From positions 9,705,381 through 9,769,380 of the forward strand of contig CP036432.1 of NCBI GenBank assembly GCA_007753675.1: a stretch of DNA of 64,000 nucleotides. The letters are read 5' to 3'. Source of the DNA: Stieleria magnilauensis (GTDB taxonomy: Bacteria > Planctomycetota > Planctomycetia > Pirellulales > Pirellulaceae). Below, piece by piece: positions 1 through 7,343 of this stretch; position 1 is the stretch's first letter; every line of letters starts with the position of its first letter. The notes beneath the pieces are model-generated. The model had not been told where the DNA came from. It did no database searches and saw nothing but the letters and a program-made list of their open reading frames with translations. A program made the translations under genes and the position numbers.

Positions 1-10
1 GATCGCCGGC

Positions 11-1084
11 TCACTGTCGCTGCTCTTTATCGCAGCTCTCATCCAACGGAGTCGCTTCACCGACTTGATCGACGGGGTGCGTGTAGAGATAACGCCAGAC
101 GGCTTCGTGCATGAACGAACCGTCGGCCGGGTTCTTGTAGGCCCGGCTGCCCGGCTGGACGCTGCTGTGAGCACGGCCCGCGTCGCCGCCGACATCGAAA
201 TCCGTGATCAACCGACGGGTGTTGGAATACGGTGGAGACGCCTGATCGACGTTCACGATAGGGCCGAACTTGTGCATCCCCAACAATTCCCAACTGCGGC
301 AGTAGTGGTCGCCGGTCCAACCCCCGTCCAAGACGTGCGAAAACCCGAAGTAGCGGTTTTCGGGTGTCGCTGAGGGCAGGGCTTGCCAAACCTGATGCTG
401 ATCCCGCGGACCACACAACGCCACGACTCGACTGACCTTCACATGCTTTGCGAAGCGGGCCGCGGTGGTCGATCCGTGTGAGCTGCCCGACATGATCACG
501 TTTTCCCACCGAAGCTGCGAACGGTCCTCCGTCAAGAACTGATCCCAGTTGCCCTCGGGATGTTTCTCGCTGAGCCAGCGGACGAACTGAAGCGAACGTT
601 CCATCATGCCATCGGGCTTCGGGATGTCGACTTCGTCGCTAAAGTCTTCGCCCGTCGCTGCTTCCAAGCGTATGTTGCCACGACAATGTTCCCCGACCGG
701 CGTTTCGCGACAACAGAGGGAGAACCAGCGGTTGGCGTAGTGCGGCCGGATCACGTGTAACCCGTAGCTGTTGAGACGATCAAACAGCGCGGTGTTATTG
801 CCCATCAACCAGATCACCAATTTGCCCTTGGCAGGGACGTTCGTGTCGACCGACGCATGTTGCACGTCAGCCGGTCGGCCCTTGGCGTCTTCGATCAAGA
901 ATCCGATTTCAGGATGGGCTTGGCAGCGGGGATCGATTTCACTGGCCCTGGCTTCGAGGCGGGTGGGTGAACCAGCGGGTTCGGCGGCATGAGTGAAAGT
1001 CGCAAGTGCGAACGCGACGAATGCAATTGCAGTAAGTGGAAACGCAACGGCAATCGTGCTCGCGAATCGGTGGTGTGTCATCAA
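11..1084 (-). CDS. Secreted alpha/beta-hydrolase-like protein
   Basis: A 357-aa protein with a hydrophobic N-terminal segment (about residues 10-33) ending in a THAAE-like signal-peptidase site, so probably exported. The sequence MSGSSHGSTTAA around residue 202 fits the GxSxG nucleophile elbow of alpha/beta hydrolases (candidate Ser202), preceded by a beta-strand-like ENVIMSG. Several Cys residues (CC at 124-125, C134, C224) suggest disulfides in an exported enzyme. The substrate cannot be told from sequence; similar planctomycete proteins are annotated only as hydrolase-like. It stands alone; the neighbour upstream is about 180 bp away on the same strand. Both start and stop codons are inside the window. 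Confidence 0.75.
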   Translation of the reverse strand: MMTHHRFASTIAVAFPLTAIAFVAFALATFTHAAEPAGSPTRLEARASEIDPRCQAHPEIGFLIEDAKGRPADVQHASVDTNVPAKGKLVIWLMGNNTALFDRLNSYGLHVIRPHYANRWFSLCCRETPVGEHCRGNIRLEAATGEDFSDEVDIPKPDGMMERSLQFVRWLSEKHPEGNWDQFLTEDRSQLRWENVIMSGSSHGSTTAARFAKHVKVSRVVALCGPRDQHQVWQALPSATPENRYFGFSHVLDGGWTGDHYCRSWELLGMHKFGPIVNVDQASPPYSNTRRLITDFDVGGDAGRAHSSVQPGSRAYKNPADGSFMHEAVWRYLYTHPVDQVGEATPLDESCDKEQRQ

Positions 1085-1261
1085 GTTGTCAGTCGGATAC
1101 TGGGAAAGTTCAGGGAAAAAGGTTGCCGCAATCCAGGGTCAGCTCACAGTCCTCGCAAATCTCATGTGCAACAAATCCACTCGCCGTCGAGCTCGCGGTG
1201 TTGGATTCGCAAGCTGGAAGCTTACGCCACTTTTTAAGACCATCGGCATGCACAGCATGCA

Positions 1262-2665
1262 CTACGGCTCGTTCGACATCAGGGACTGATGGGCTTGCCC
1301 AACGACGTCGTTCCAGTGGCCCATTTCACGTTGTCGCACCAACCGCATGTTGGGGTACCATTCGGTGCGGTCTCCGTCGCACAACCAACGCCAATCGGGG
1401 ACCCGCCCCAACATCACCGTGGTCGGGACACCCAGGGCGCCGGCCAAGTGCGCGACCGAGGTGTCGGTGGTGATGACATGATCCAGGTTTTTCATGACGG
1501 CTGCGGTGTCGGTAAAGGCGCCGCCACTGGTGTCGGTGTCAGCGGGCAATCGGTCGATGGCGTCGCCGAAATCAACTTGATCGAGTTGCTCGCTGCCGAA
1601 ACCAAATTGCAAACTGATCAGGTTCAGATTCTTATCTTCGGCGAGCGGTCGAAATGTTTCCAGCGGGATGCTTCGGTAGACATCGGCATGGTGTTTCGGG
1701 TTGCCTTGCCAAGCGATCCCAATGCGTTTTCGATGGTCCTTGCCCATCGCGGTTTTTTCCATCCAGCGATCCCAGTAGCTGACCAACGGGTCGGAGACAT
1801 TCAGGTAACCGCTGAGGTCGTCCCGTTCGGCAAACTTTTTGGCGGCATACGGCAAGCTGCCTGTCGCCTGGTACCAGCCATCGACGGCATCAATAAACGA
1901 CGCCTGAAAATCCACCGGCGGCAATTGGCTTCCCACCGGCAGCAGCGTCTGCACGCCTCGGACGGACGTAAACAGTGGGATCATTTGCGGATCGGTCTGC
2001 ACGACGACGCGAGCCCCGTCGGCCGCCAACACGCTGGCCATCCGAATGAAATGCATCTCGTCCCCGCGACCTTGTTCGGGATACAGCAAGATCGAACGCC
2101 CTGAGATCGGCTCCCCTTTCCACAGCGGGGCGCGCGATTGGGGACGGCGCAATCCGCCCATCTTCCATCGCCAACGGTATTCCGGCCAGCCACGATCGAA
2201 GTCGCCCAACAACAGATAGATCACGCCCAGGTTGCGATGCAACTCGGGATCATCGGGTGCGATTTGCAGCCCCTTTTCATACCACCGCAGCCCGCGTTCG
2301 ATTTCGCCGGACCAGATCCAAAGCGTGCCGCGATTCTTGTACACCGACAGGTACTTGGGATCCTGCGACAACGCCTTTTCGAAACAGGCATCACTCTCCT
2401 GGACGTCGCCGGTCATGCGAAGGGAGTTGCCAAGGTTGTTCCATGCGATCGGGAATTCGTCTTTGAGTGCCAGCGCGGTGCGATAGGCGCGGATCGATTT
2501 TCCGTACTGCCGCTGGTCAAACAGCGCGATACCGAGATAGACATGCGCTTCGGGGTTGCGGGGGGCCTGCTTGATGACGTGCTGATACAAACGCAGCGCA
2601 TCATCGATCTTGCCGGCTTGATGAACTTTCCAGCCCTGCGAGAGGACCTCGGCGACGGTCGGCAT
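1262..2665 (-). CDS. TPR protein with glycosyltransferase-9-like C-terminal domain
   Basis: Residues 1-175 hold about four to five tetratricopeptide repeats (for example EAHVYLGIALFDQRQYGKSI, AWNNLGNSL, NRGTLWIWSGE). Residues 195-460 resemble the heptosyltransferase/GT9-like domain that often follows TPRs: ILLYPEQGRGDEMHF near its start and DTSVAHLAGALGVPTTVML near its end. The role is probably transfer of a sugar in glycan or protein glycosylation; the acceptor is unknown. The open frame extends 57 codons further upstream, but that extension is Arg/His-rich and runs into the terminator region, so the ATG at 2665 (MPTVAEVL) is preferred, giving 467 aa. No strong Shine-Dalgarno site precedes it. 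Confidence 0.8.
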   Translation of the reverse strand: MPTVAEVLSQGWKVHQAGKIDDALRLYQHVIKQAPRNPEAHVYLGIALFDQRQYGKSIRAYRTALALKDEFPIAWNNLGNSLRMTGDVQESDACFEKALSQDPKYLSVYKNRGTLWIWSGEIERGLRWYEKGLQIAPDDPELHRNLGVIYLLLGDFDRGWPEYRWRWKMGGLRRPQSRAPLWKGEPISGRSILLYPEQGRGDEMHFIRMASVLAADGARVVVQTDPQMIPLFTSVRGVQTLLPVGSQLPPVDFQASFIDAVDGWYQATGSLPYAAKKFAERDDLSGYLNVSDPLVSYWDRWMEKTAMGKDHRKRIGIAWQGNPKHHADVYRSIPLETFRPLAEDKNLNLISLQFGFGSEQLDQVDFGDAIDRLPADTDTSGGAFTDTAAVMKNLDHVITTDTSVAHLAGALGVPTTVMLGRVPDWRWLCDGDRTEWYPNMRLVRQREMGHWNDVVGQAHQSLMSNEP

Positions 2666-2811
2666 TGAAATCAGCTGTCGGAGAGAGAAGAGCGTGAGAG
2701 GCAGGAGGAGTCTAATCCAAACCTGGGCACGAGCGAACGCGGCGGGGCAGCCATTTGCGTGGTGACGACCGAATGTCGTTCCCCTGTGCCGTTGAACTGC
2801 CGCGTGTGGCG

Positions 2812-2845
2812 AAAAAAAAGGGCGGCGATTTTTCAATCGTCGCCC
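2812..2845 (-). terminator. Rho-independent terminator after the sigma factor gene
   Basis: An 11-bp stem (2820-2830 with 2835-2845, one mismatch) closes a TTTC loop. On the minus strand it is followed by eight T (the A run at 2812-2819). It lies about 200 bp beyond the stop codon of the sigma gene and upstream of the TPR-glycosyltransferase, so it separates the two transcripts. A shorter T-rich run on the other side (TGATTTT) may give weak activity on the plus strand. Confidence 0.75.
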
Positions 2846-2932
2846 TGATTTTCGGGATGGCTAAGTGGCGTACGCTTCCAGCTTGCTCAACGGGTAACGC
2901 GATGAAGCTTTTATTTTCTGCGTCTGACGAGG

Positions 2933-3009
2933 TTTTAGCGGAAGGGCGCGAGCCCTCCGGTTCGTCATCGTTACCGGAACACCGGAGGGCTCGCGCCCTA
3001 CCGCTAAAA
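2933..3009. repeat. Large inverted repeat (29-bp arms, 19-bp loop)
   Basis: Arms 2933-2961 and 2981-3009 are reverse complements over 29 bases with one mismatch. Each arm contains the core GGAGGGCTCGCGCCCT, itself a palindrome, flanked by TAGCGG/CCGCTA and four T or A. It sits 42 bp beyond the sigma-factor stop codon and could act as an mRNA 3' stabiliser or be a dispersed extragenic repeat (REP-like). Only one copy is seen in this window. Confidence 0.8.
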
Positions 3010-3050
3010 AATGCTTCACAGCGTTGTTCCACGGCGTACGCCGGATGCGG

Positions 3051-4613
3051 CTAATCGAGGAACCCGACCAGGTCTTGGCTGCGACTGGGTTGCTGCAGCT
3101 TGCGAACCGCCTTGGCTTCGATCTGACGAATCCGCTCGCGGGTCACCTTGAAAATGTGCCCGACCTCTTCCAGCGTGTAGCTGTATCCGTCACCGAGCCC
3201 ATAGCGGAGCTTGATGATTTCGCGTTCGCGGTAGGAGAGCGATTTGAGCACGTTGGTGATTCGGTCGCGGAGCATTTCCTGCGTGGCGCCGATCTGGGGG
3301 CTTTCCGCGGTTCCGTCGGGCAGCAGGTCGCCGAACTGGCTGTCTTCGCTGTTGCCGACCGGACGGTCCAGCGAAATCGGGAAGCGGCTCATGGTGAGCA
3401 CTCGGCGTGCTTCTTCGACGGTCACATCGGCCCGGCGTGCGGTTTCTTCGATCGTGGGTTCACGACCGAGTTCTTGCAGCAATTGCCGAGCGACGTTGCG
3501 AACGCGGCTCATCGTTTCGACCATGTGAACCGGAATCCGGATGGTTCGGCTCTGGTCGGCGACGGCACGGGTGATCGCTTGTCGAATCCACCAAGTCGCG
3601 TAGGTACAGAACTTGAACCCACGGCGGTATTCGAATTTGTCGACCGCTCGCATCAAGCCGGCGTTGCCTTCTTGGATCAGATCCAAAAACGACAGACCGC
3701 GGTTGCGATACTTCTTGGCGATCGAGACGACCAGCCGCAGGTTTCCTTCGCTCAACTCCCGCTTGGCCTGCTGGTACTCGGCGTAGACCATTTTCAGCAT
3801 GCGAACTCGATTGCGAAGCGAGGTCGGCGTTTCCTGACACGCGGTCAGGATTTGGCGACGTTCGTGCAGCAATGCATCGCGGGTTTCGCGGCCGTGCTTG
3901 GTCCGCCGTTGATCGCGGATCAGCGAATCGATTTCGGAAATCCGGCGACTAAATTTGTCGAGCAAGTCGATCCGAGTCTCGATCCGCTGGGTTCGCAGCC
4001 CCAGTTCTTCGATCAACCGGACGGCTCGACGTCGACGACGTGCCAGGGCACGCCACGCTTCGGCGCGACGGCGCTTGGAAGCACTCTTGCTGAGCGCGAC
4101 TTTCCAGTCGTGCTTGTTCCGTTTGAGCAACGTTTGCAGCGTCAGCAGGTTGTGCGGCAGCCGTCCGATGATCTGCTCCTTCTCGAGCCGATCGGTCACC
4201 GAAACCTGGACGGTTCGGTCGAAGGGCAATTGGCCGCGATACACCTTCTTGAGCGTCTTGTAGGCTTCGACCAGCACGTAGTGGTTTTCGAGCAACTTGG
4301 TGCGGAAGCGGCGCCGGGTCTCTTCGATCCGCTTGGCCAACTCAATTTCTTGACGGCGGGTCAGCAAGGGAATTTCACCCATCTGGGTCAAGTACATCCG
4401 CACCGGGTCGTCGGACCAGGTTTCCGCCTCTTCAACGGCTAACAACTCATCGGGACTGTCCAATTGGACTTCGCCTTCGGCCACTTGCGAAGGCGAGCCC
4501 ACGCCACCATCCTCCTCGTTCTCATCAACAGGAAGTTTGCGAAAGCCACCGGTGACCGCCTCGGCGGAATGTGCGGCGACGTCTTCAAATTCGTCCAAAA
4601 GGGTGTCGAACAA
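3051..4613 (-). CDS. rpoD: RNA polymerase sigma-70 family factor, RpoD/SigA-type
   Basis: A 520-aa primary-type sigma factor. Region 1.2 is seen at DPVRMYLTQMGEIPLLTRRQ. Region 2 includes NLRLVVSIAKKYRNRGLSFL, the core-binding and -10-reading helices (FKFCTYATWWIRQAITRA). Region 3 begins RIPVHMVE. Region 4 ends with an HTH (YTLEEVGHIFKVTRERIRQI) followed by EAKAVRKLQ. A Lys/Arg-rich non-conserved insert lies between regions 1.2 and 2. The start is a TTG at 4613 with GGAG eight bases upstream; an acidic N-terminus follows, as in other RpoD proteins. It directs housekeeping transcription with core polymerase. The gene is monocistronic, ending at a hairpin repeat and a terminator. Which of possibly several planctomycete sigma-70 paralogues it is cannot be decided here. 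Confidence 0.9.
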   Translation of the reverse strand: MFDTLLDEFEDVAAHSAEAVTGGFRKLPVDENEEDGGVGSPSQVAEGEVQLDSPDELLAVEEAETWSDDPVRMYLTQMGEIPLLTRRQEIELAKRIEETRRRFRTKLLENHYVLVEAYKTLKKVYRGQLPFDRTVQVSVTDRLEKEQIIGRLPHNLLTLQTLLKRNKHDWKVALSKSASKRRRAEAWRALARRRRRAVRLIEELGLRTQRIETRIDLLDKFSRRISEIDSLIRDQRRTKHGRETRDALLHERRQILTACQETPTSLRNRVRMLKMVYAEYQQAKRELSEGNLRLVVSIAKKYRNRGLSFLDLIQEGNAGLMRAVDKFEYRRGFKFCTYATWWIRQAITRAVADQSRTIRIPVHMVETMSRVRNVARQLLQELGREPTIEETARRADVTVEEARRVLTMSRFPISLDRPVGNSEDSQFGDLLPDGTAESPQIGATQEMLRDRITNVLKSLSYREREIIKLRYGLGDGYSYTLEEVGHIFKVTRERIRQIEAKAVRKLQQPSRSQDLVGFLD

Positions 4614-4689
4614 AACTAAAACTCCAAGAGGAACAGTGCAGGATATCTGTAATGAATAATGATCGGTGTGTCGGTTCGGCGTAGGGGGT

Positions 4690-4708
4690 TTTGGTGAAAA
4701 TCACCAAA
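4690..4708. promoter_or_regulatory. Dyad symmetry upstream of the sigma factor gene
   Basis: TTTGGTGA-AAA-TCACCAAA is a perfect 8-bp dyad with a 3-base spacer, about 77 bp upstream of the sigma-factor TTG start. The size suits a dimeric repressor operator or a small RNA hairpin in the 5' leader. No regulator can be assigned. Confidence 0.4.
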
Positions 4709-5058
4709 CCATTTACTCCAGTTCAGCTGGCGGGTTGATCGTGACCAACCCACATCGCCGGGAACCATGGCGAGCTATCCAACGGTGTCTGATTCAAATT
4801 CGCTGGTGAAACTCTACCACCCCCCTTACGTTTCCCTGGTGGCCTCGGCTAATTGGAAAAACTTTCCAGTTGTCCCAGTTGGCCGTGATTGGTTGACTTT
4901 GCCGGGAGCGAGAAGGCGCGCTCGCGCTGCTCCCATTTCTCCTCTTCCCGTGCAAATTTTCCCCAAGTATGCCCCCTGTCTTTACTCCGCGACGGTTAAC
5001 GACGCTTCCCAGCGTCCCGAAATCGAACCATCAGATTTGTGCTCACGTACAGTTACTG

Positions 5059-5107
5059 ACTTGTACCGATACTTTAGTTACTTGTACCGATACCTACTTG
5101 TACCGAC
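5059..5107. repeat. Three direct repeats ACTTGTACCGAT(AC)
   Basis: ACTTGTACCGATAC occurs at 5059-5072 and 5080-5093, and a third copy (ACTTGTACCGAC) at 5096-5107. Start-to-start spacings are 21 and 16 bp. Such short spaced direct repeats between divergent genes are typical of transcription-factor binding arrays, but nothing identifies the protein. Confidence 0.6.
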
Positions 5108-5463
5108 TGATGGAGATTCGTTTCTGGAATGCGTCAACCGTTGCTCGTAATGGACTTCGACCCTCGCCTTCCTGGCCGTTCCCGACGTGTTCACGCCACA
5201 AAGGTGAATCGCAAATCCGAATCCATCGGATTGCTGGTACGAACAAAGTAGTTCGTTATTAAACCGCGGGTCATCGGGGATGTCCGACAGGCGTCGTGAT
5301 TGCAATCTTGGGCGAGTGACGAATCATTTCGCACTGCGACGTGCAACCAGTTCGGTGTGGGAGCGGCGTGTAATGTGGTGTGATCGAGGACGTCTAAGAT
5401 TTTAGTCTGGTCGCCAGTCGGGTCCACCCGCAACAACTTCAAAACTTCTTCATATTTTCGCCG

Positions 5464-5988
5464 ATGCACTTGCTATCTTGCCCAAATTGCCACGCTGAAC
5501 TGACGGTCACCCCTGCACAGGCGGGGGACAGCATGCAATGCCCCCACTGTCACGCCGATGTGGCGATTCCAAAACTGGGTGAGTTGCGGGAATTGCCGCA
5601 AGTCGAGGACGCCCCAGACCGGTCGACCGCGACAGCACCCTCGGGCGGCAGCACTATCGCGTTTCTGCTGCTCGGCCTGATTGCCGTCGCGCTGCTATTG
5701 GGGGCGGGATACAACGCGGTTCGCTGGGCAATGATCGAGACGACCACCACCACGGAATCGCATCTGGCCGAGATCGAAGAAAGCTACGCCCGCGTCGAAC
5801 CCGCTTCGGTGGTCCTGGATTTCGAAGACATGGAAGTCCGCTCACTCGATATGGTGTCACCGTATACCTACCACGCGGTTGTCACCGAAAAGTCCAGATG
5901 GGGGTGGAACGCGGTGATCACGGCCGGCCTGGCCGTCGTTTGCGGGATCGGCGCGTTCGGCGCTGCGTCGCGTGGTCGCAAGGGCTGA
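5464..5988 (+). CDS. Zinc-ribbon membrane protein, unknown function
   Basis: A 174-aa protein. Residues 1-35 form a zinc ribbon with two CPxCH pairs (CPNCH at 6-10, CPHCH at 26-30), resembling the MJ0042-type ribbons common at planctomycete N-termini. A transmembrane helix follows near residues 63-85 (TIAFLLLGLIAVALLLGAGY), then a Thr/Glu-rich stretch, and a second helix near the C-terminus (about 148-166) ends with a basic tail (ASRGRKG). Both ends are thus likely cytoplasmic, with an external loop of about 60 residues. No catalytic motif is visible. It stands alone between the long intergenic region and the convergent PfpI gene. Confidence 0.7.
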   Translation: MHLLSCPNCHAELTVTPAQAGDSMQCPHCHADVAIPKLGELRELPQVEDAPDRSTATAPSGGSTIAFLLLGLIAVALLLGAGYNAVRWAMIETTTTTESHLAEIEESYARVEPASVVLDFEDMEVRSLDMVSPYTYHAVVTEKSRWGWNAVITAGLAVVCGIGAFGAASRGRKG

Positions 5989-6104
5989 TTCCGTCCGTCC
6001 GCTCCATGCGGACACTTGGGCGAGTCCTCTGTATTCGGCATCTTGGCAAGGACTCGTCGCCTCGTCCACTACCGCCTACCCGAAAACCAAGGTGCGGCGG
6101 ATCC

Positions 6105-6632
6105 CTAACTGCAGAGCTTGATCAATTCGCGGCAGAAATCCGGCAGATCATCCGGTCGGCGGCTGGTCACGTGGTTTTGATCGACCACCACCGCGGTGTC
6201 TTGGTAGTTTGCGCCGGCGTTGATCAGGTCGTCTTTGATCCCAGGGGATCCGGTCACGTTGATGCCACGGTAGACACCGGCCGAAATCGGAATCCAGCCG
6301 CCGTGACAGATCGCGGCGATCGGTTTCTTGGCGTCGTTGAAGGCCCGGACCAAATCGAGCACGACGCAATCACGCCGCAATTTGTCGGGCATGAATCCGC
6401 CAGGCACGACCAGCGCGTCGAAGGTCGCTTCGTCCATCTCGTCGATCCGGGCGTCGGAGACACAGGGGTAGCCATTCTTGCCGGCGTAACAACGCCCCGC
6501 CTCCGGGCCGGCGACGGTGACCGACGCACCGGCTTCGATCAACCGCAGTTTGGGATACCACAGTTCCAGATCCTCGTAGATGTCTCCGACCAGGATCAGC
6601 ACGGTCTTGTCCGTCAACGGAGTGTCGCTCAT
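6105..6632 (-). CDS. DJ-1/PfpI family (type 1 glutamine amidotransferase-like) protein
   Basis: A 175-aa member of the DJ-1/ThiJ/PfpI superfamily. The family core is clear: VLILVGDIYEDLELWYP with the conserved Glu early, ALVVPGGFMPD, and the nucleophile elbow AICHGGW, where Cys is the reactive residue and His follows. Members act as glyoxalases/deglycases, proteases or chaperones; the exact activity here is not decided by sequence. The open frame reaches a GTG at 6641, but the ATG at 6632 (MSDTPLTDK) matches normal family length. It starts 9 bp after the rnhA stop codon, so the two form an operon. Confidence 0.85.
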   Translation of the reverse strand: MSDTPLTDKTVLILVGDIYEDLELWYPKLRLIEAGASVTVAGPEAGRCYAGKNGYPCVSDARIDEMDEATFDALVVPGGFMPDKLRRDCVVLDLVRAFNDAKKPIAAICHGGWIPISAGVYRGINVTGSPGIKDDLINAGANYQDTAVVVDQNHVTSRRPDDLPDFCRELIKLCS

Positions 6633-6641
6633 CAGAAGCAC

Positions 6642-7100
6642 CTACTTTTTGACCAGATAGCGTTGATACGCGGCGACGGCCAACTGGTCACAGCGTTCGT
6701 TTTCCAGATGGCCGGAATGGCCTTTGACGTGTTCGAACTTGATCTGATGTTTTTGCATCAACCGATCCAGTTCCTGCCACTGCTCGACGTTCTTGACGGG
6801 GACGAGTTTCGAGCCGTCTTTTCGTTTCCAGCCGCGACTCTTCCAGCCCTTCATCCAGCTTTGCATCCCCTGCAGCACGTAACTGCTGTCGGCATACAAG
6901 GTGACTTCGCACGGTTCCTTCAAGGCCTTGAGCCCTTCGATCACCGCCTGCAGTTCCATCTTGTTGTTGGTCGTCTGGGGATCGCCGGCGGCGCGTTCGA
7001 GTTCCTTGTCGGTTTTGCCGCACCGCAAGATAAACGCCCAGCCACCCGGTCCGGGGTTTCCGCTGCACGCGCCGTCGGTAAAGAGTTGAACTGGTTTCAT
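6642..7100 (-). CDS. rnhA: Ribonuclease HI
   Basis: A 152-aa RNase HI that cuts the RNA strand of RNA/DNA hybrids, acting in primer and R-loop removal. The four carboxylates are in place: Asp9 (FTDGACSGNPGPGGW), Glu49 (KMELQAV), Asp71 (YADSSYV) and Asp138 (NERCDQLA), with the loop His128 in VKGHSGH. The basic, Trp-rich handle (SWMKGWKSRGWKRKDG, about 81-96) is present, as in the E. coli enzyme. Length is normal. It is the first gene of a two-gene unit with the PfpI-like protein. Confidence 0.95.
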   Translation of the reverse strand: MKPVQLFTDGACSGNPGPGGWAFILRCGKTDKELERAAGDPQTTNNKMELQAVIEGLKALKEPCEVTLYADSSYVLQGMQSWMKGWKSRGWKRKDGSKLVPVKNVEQWQELDRLMQKHQIKFEHVKGHSGHLENERCDQLAVAAYQRYLVKK

Positions 7101-7313
7101 CGCGAGAGAGTCTTTCGGTGATCGCCGGTGCTGTCAACGGGGAACGCAGTCGCCGCGACCGGTCGGATGCATCGGGCGATTGCCGATCTTCGCCTGGGAA
7201 AGAAAGGGCCAAGATCGCTTAAAGGCTACACGTCAACGGTTGCGGAATGAATGGGAGGCATGGGTTGCAGGTCGATCGGACGCGCGGGTAATTCATCTTT
7301 GCCAACGGCGTTG

Positions 7314-7343
7314 CTACTTGGCAACCAGCTACTTGGCAACCAT
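7314..7343. repeat. 15-bp tandem duplication across a stop codon
   Basis: CTACTTGGCAACCA occurs twice, at 7314-7327 and 7329-7342, in 15-bp units. On the minus strand this repeats the last codons and TAG stop of the histidine kinase (VAK-stop), so a second in-frame VAK-stop follows the first. The remaining 7101-7313 spacer shows nothing else. Confidence 0.7.

Larger units (their letters stand above)
4614..5463. other. Long intergenic region between sigma factor and zinc-ribbon gene
   Basis: About 850 bp without a convincing gene. Short open frames exist on both strands (4767-5150 plus, 5191-5469 minus), but they overlap direct repeats and resemble no family. It holds a small dyad near the sigma start, a GGGTTG/CAACCC hairpin at 4732-4751 and three ACTTGTACCGAT repeats. 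It probably carries the divergent promoters of the sigma gene and the zinc-ribbon gene. Confidence 0.6.

Noticed and set aside
3024..4442. 472-aa plus-strand frame opposite the sigma factor
   Set aside because: The minus strand encodes an unambiguous RpoD; this is its shadow.
4767..5150. 127-aa plus-strand open frame in the sigma-factor intergenic region
   Set aside because: Overlaps the triple direct repeat, has no ribosome-binding site and no recognisable protein features.
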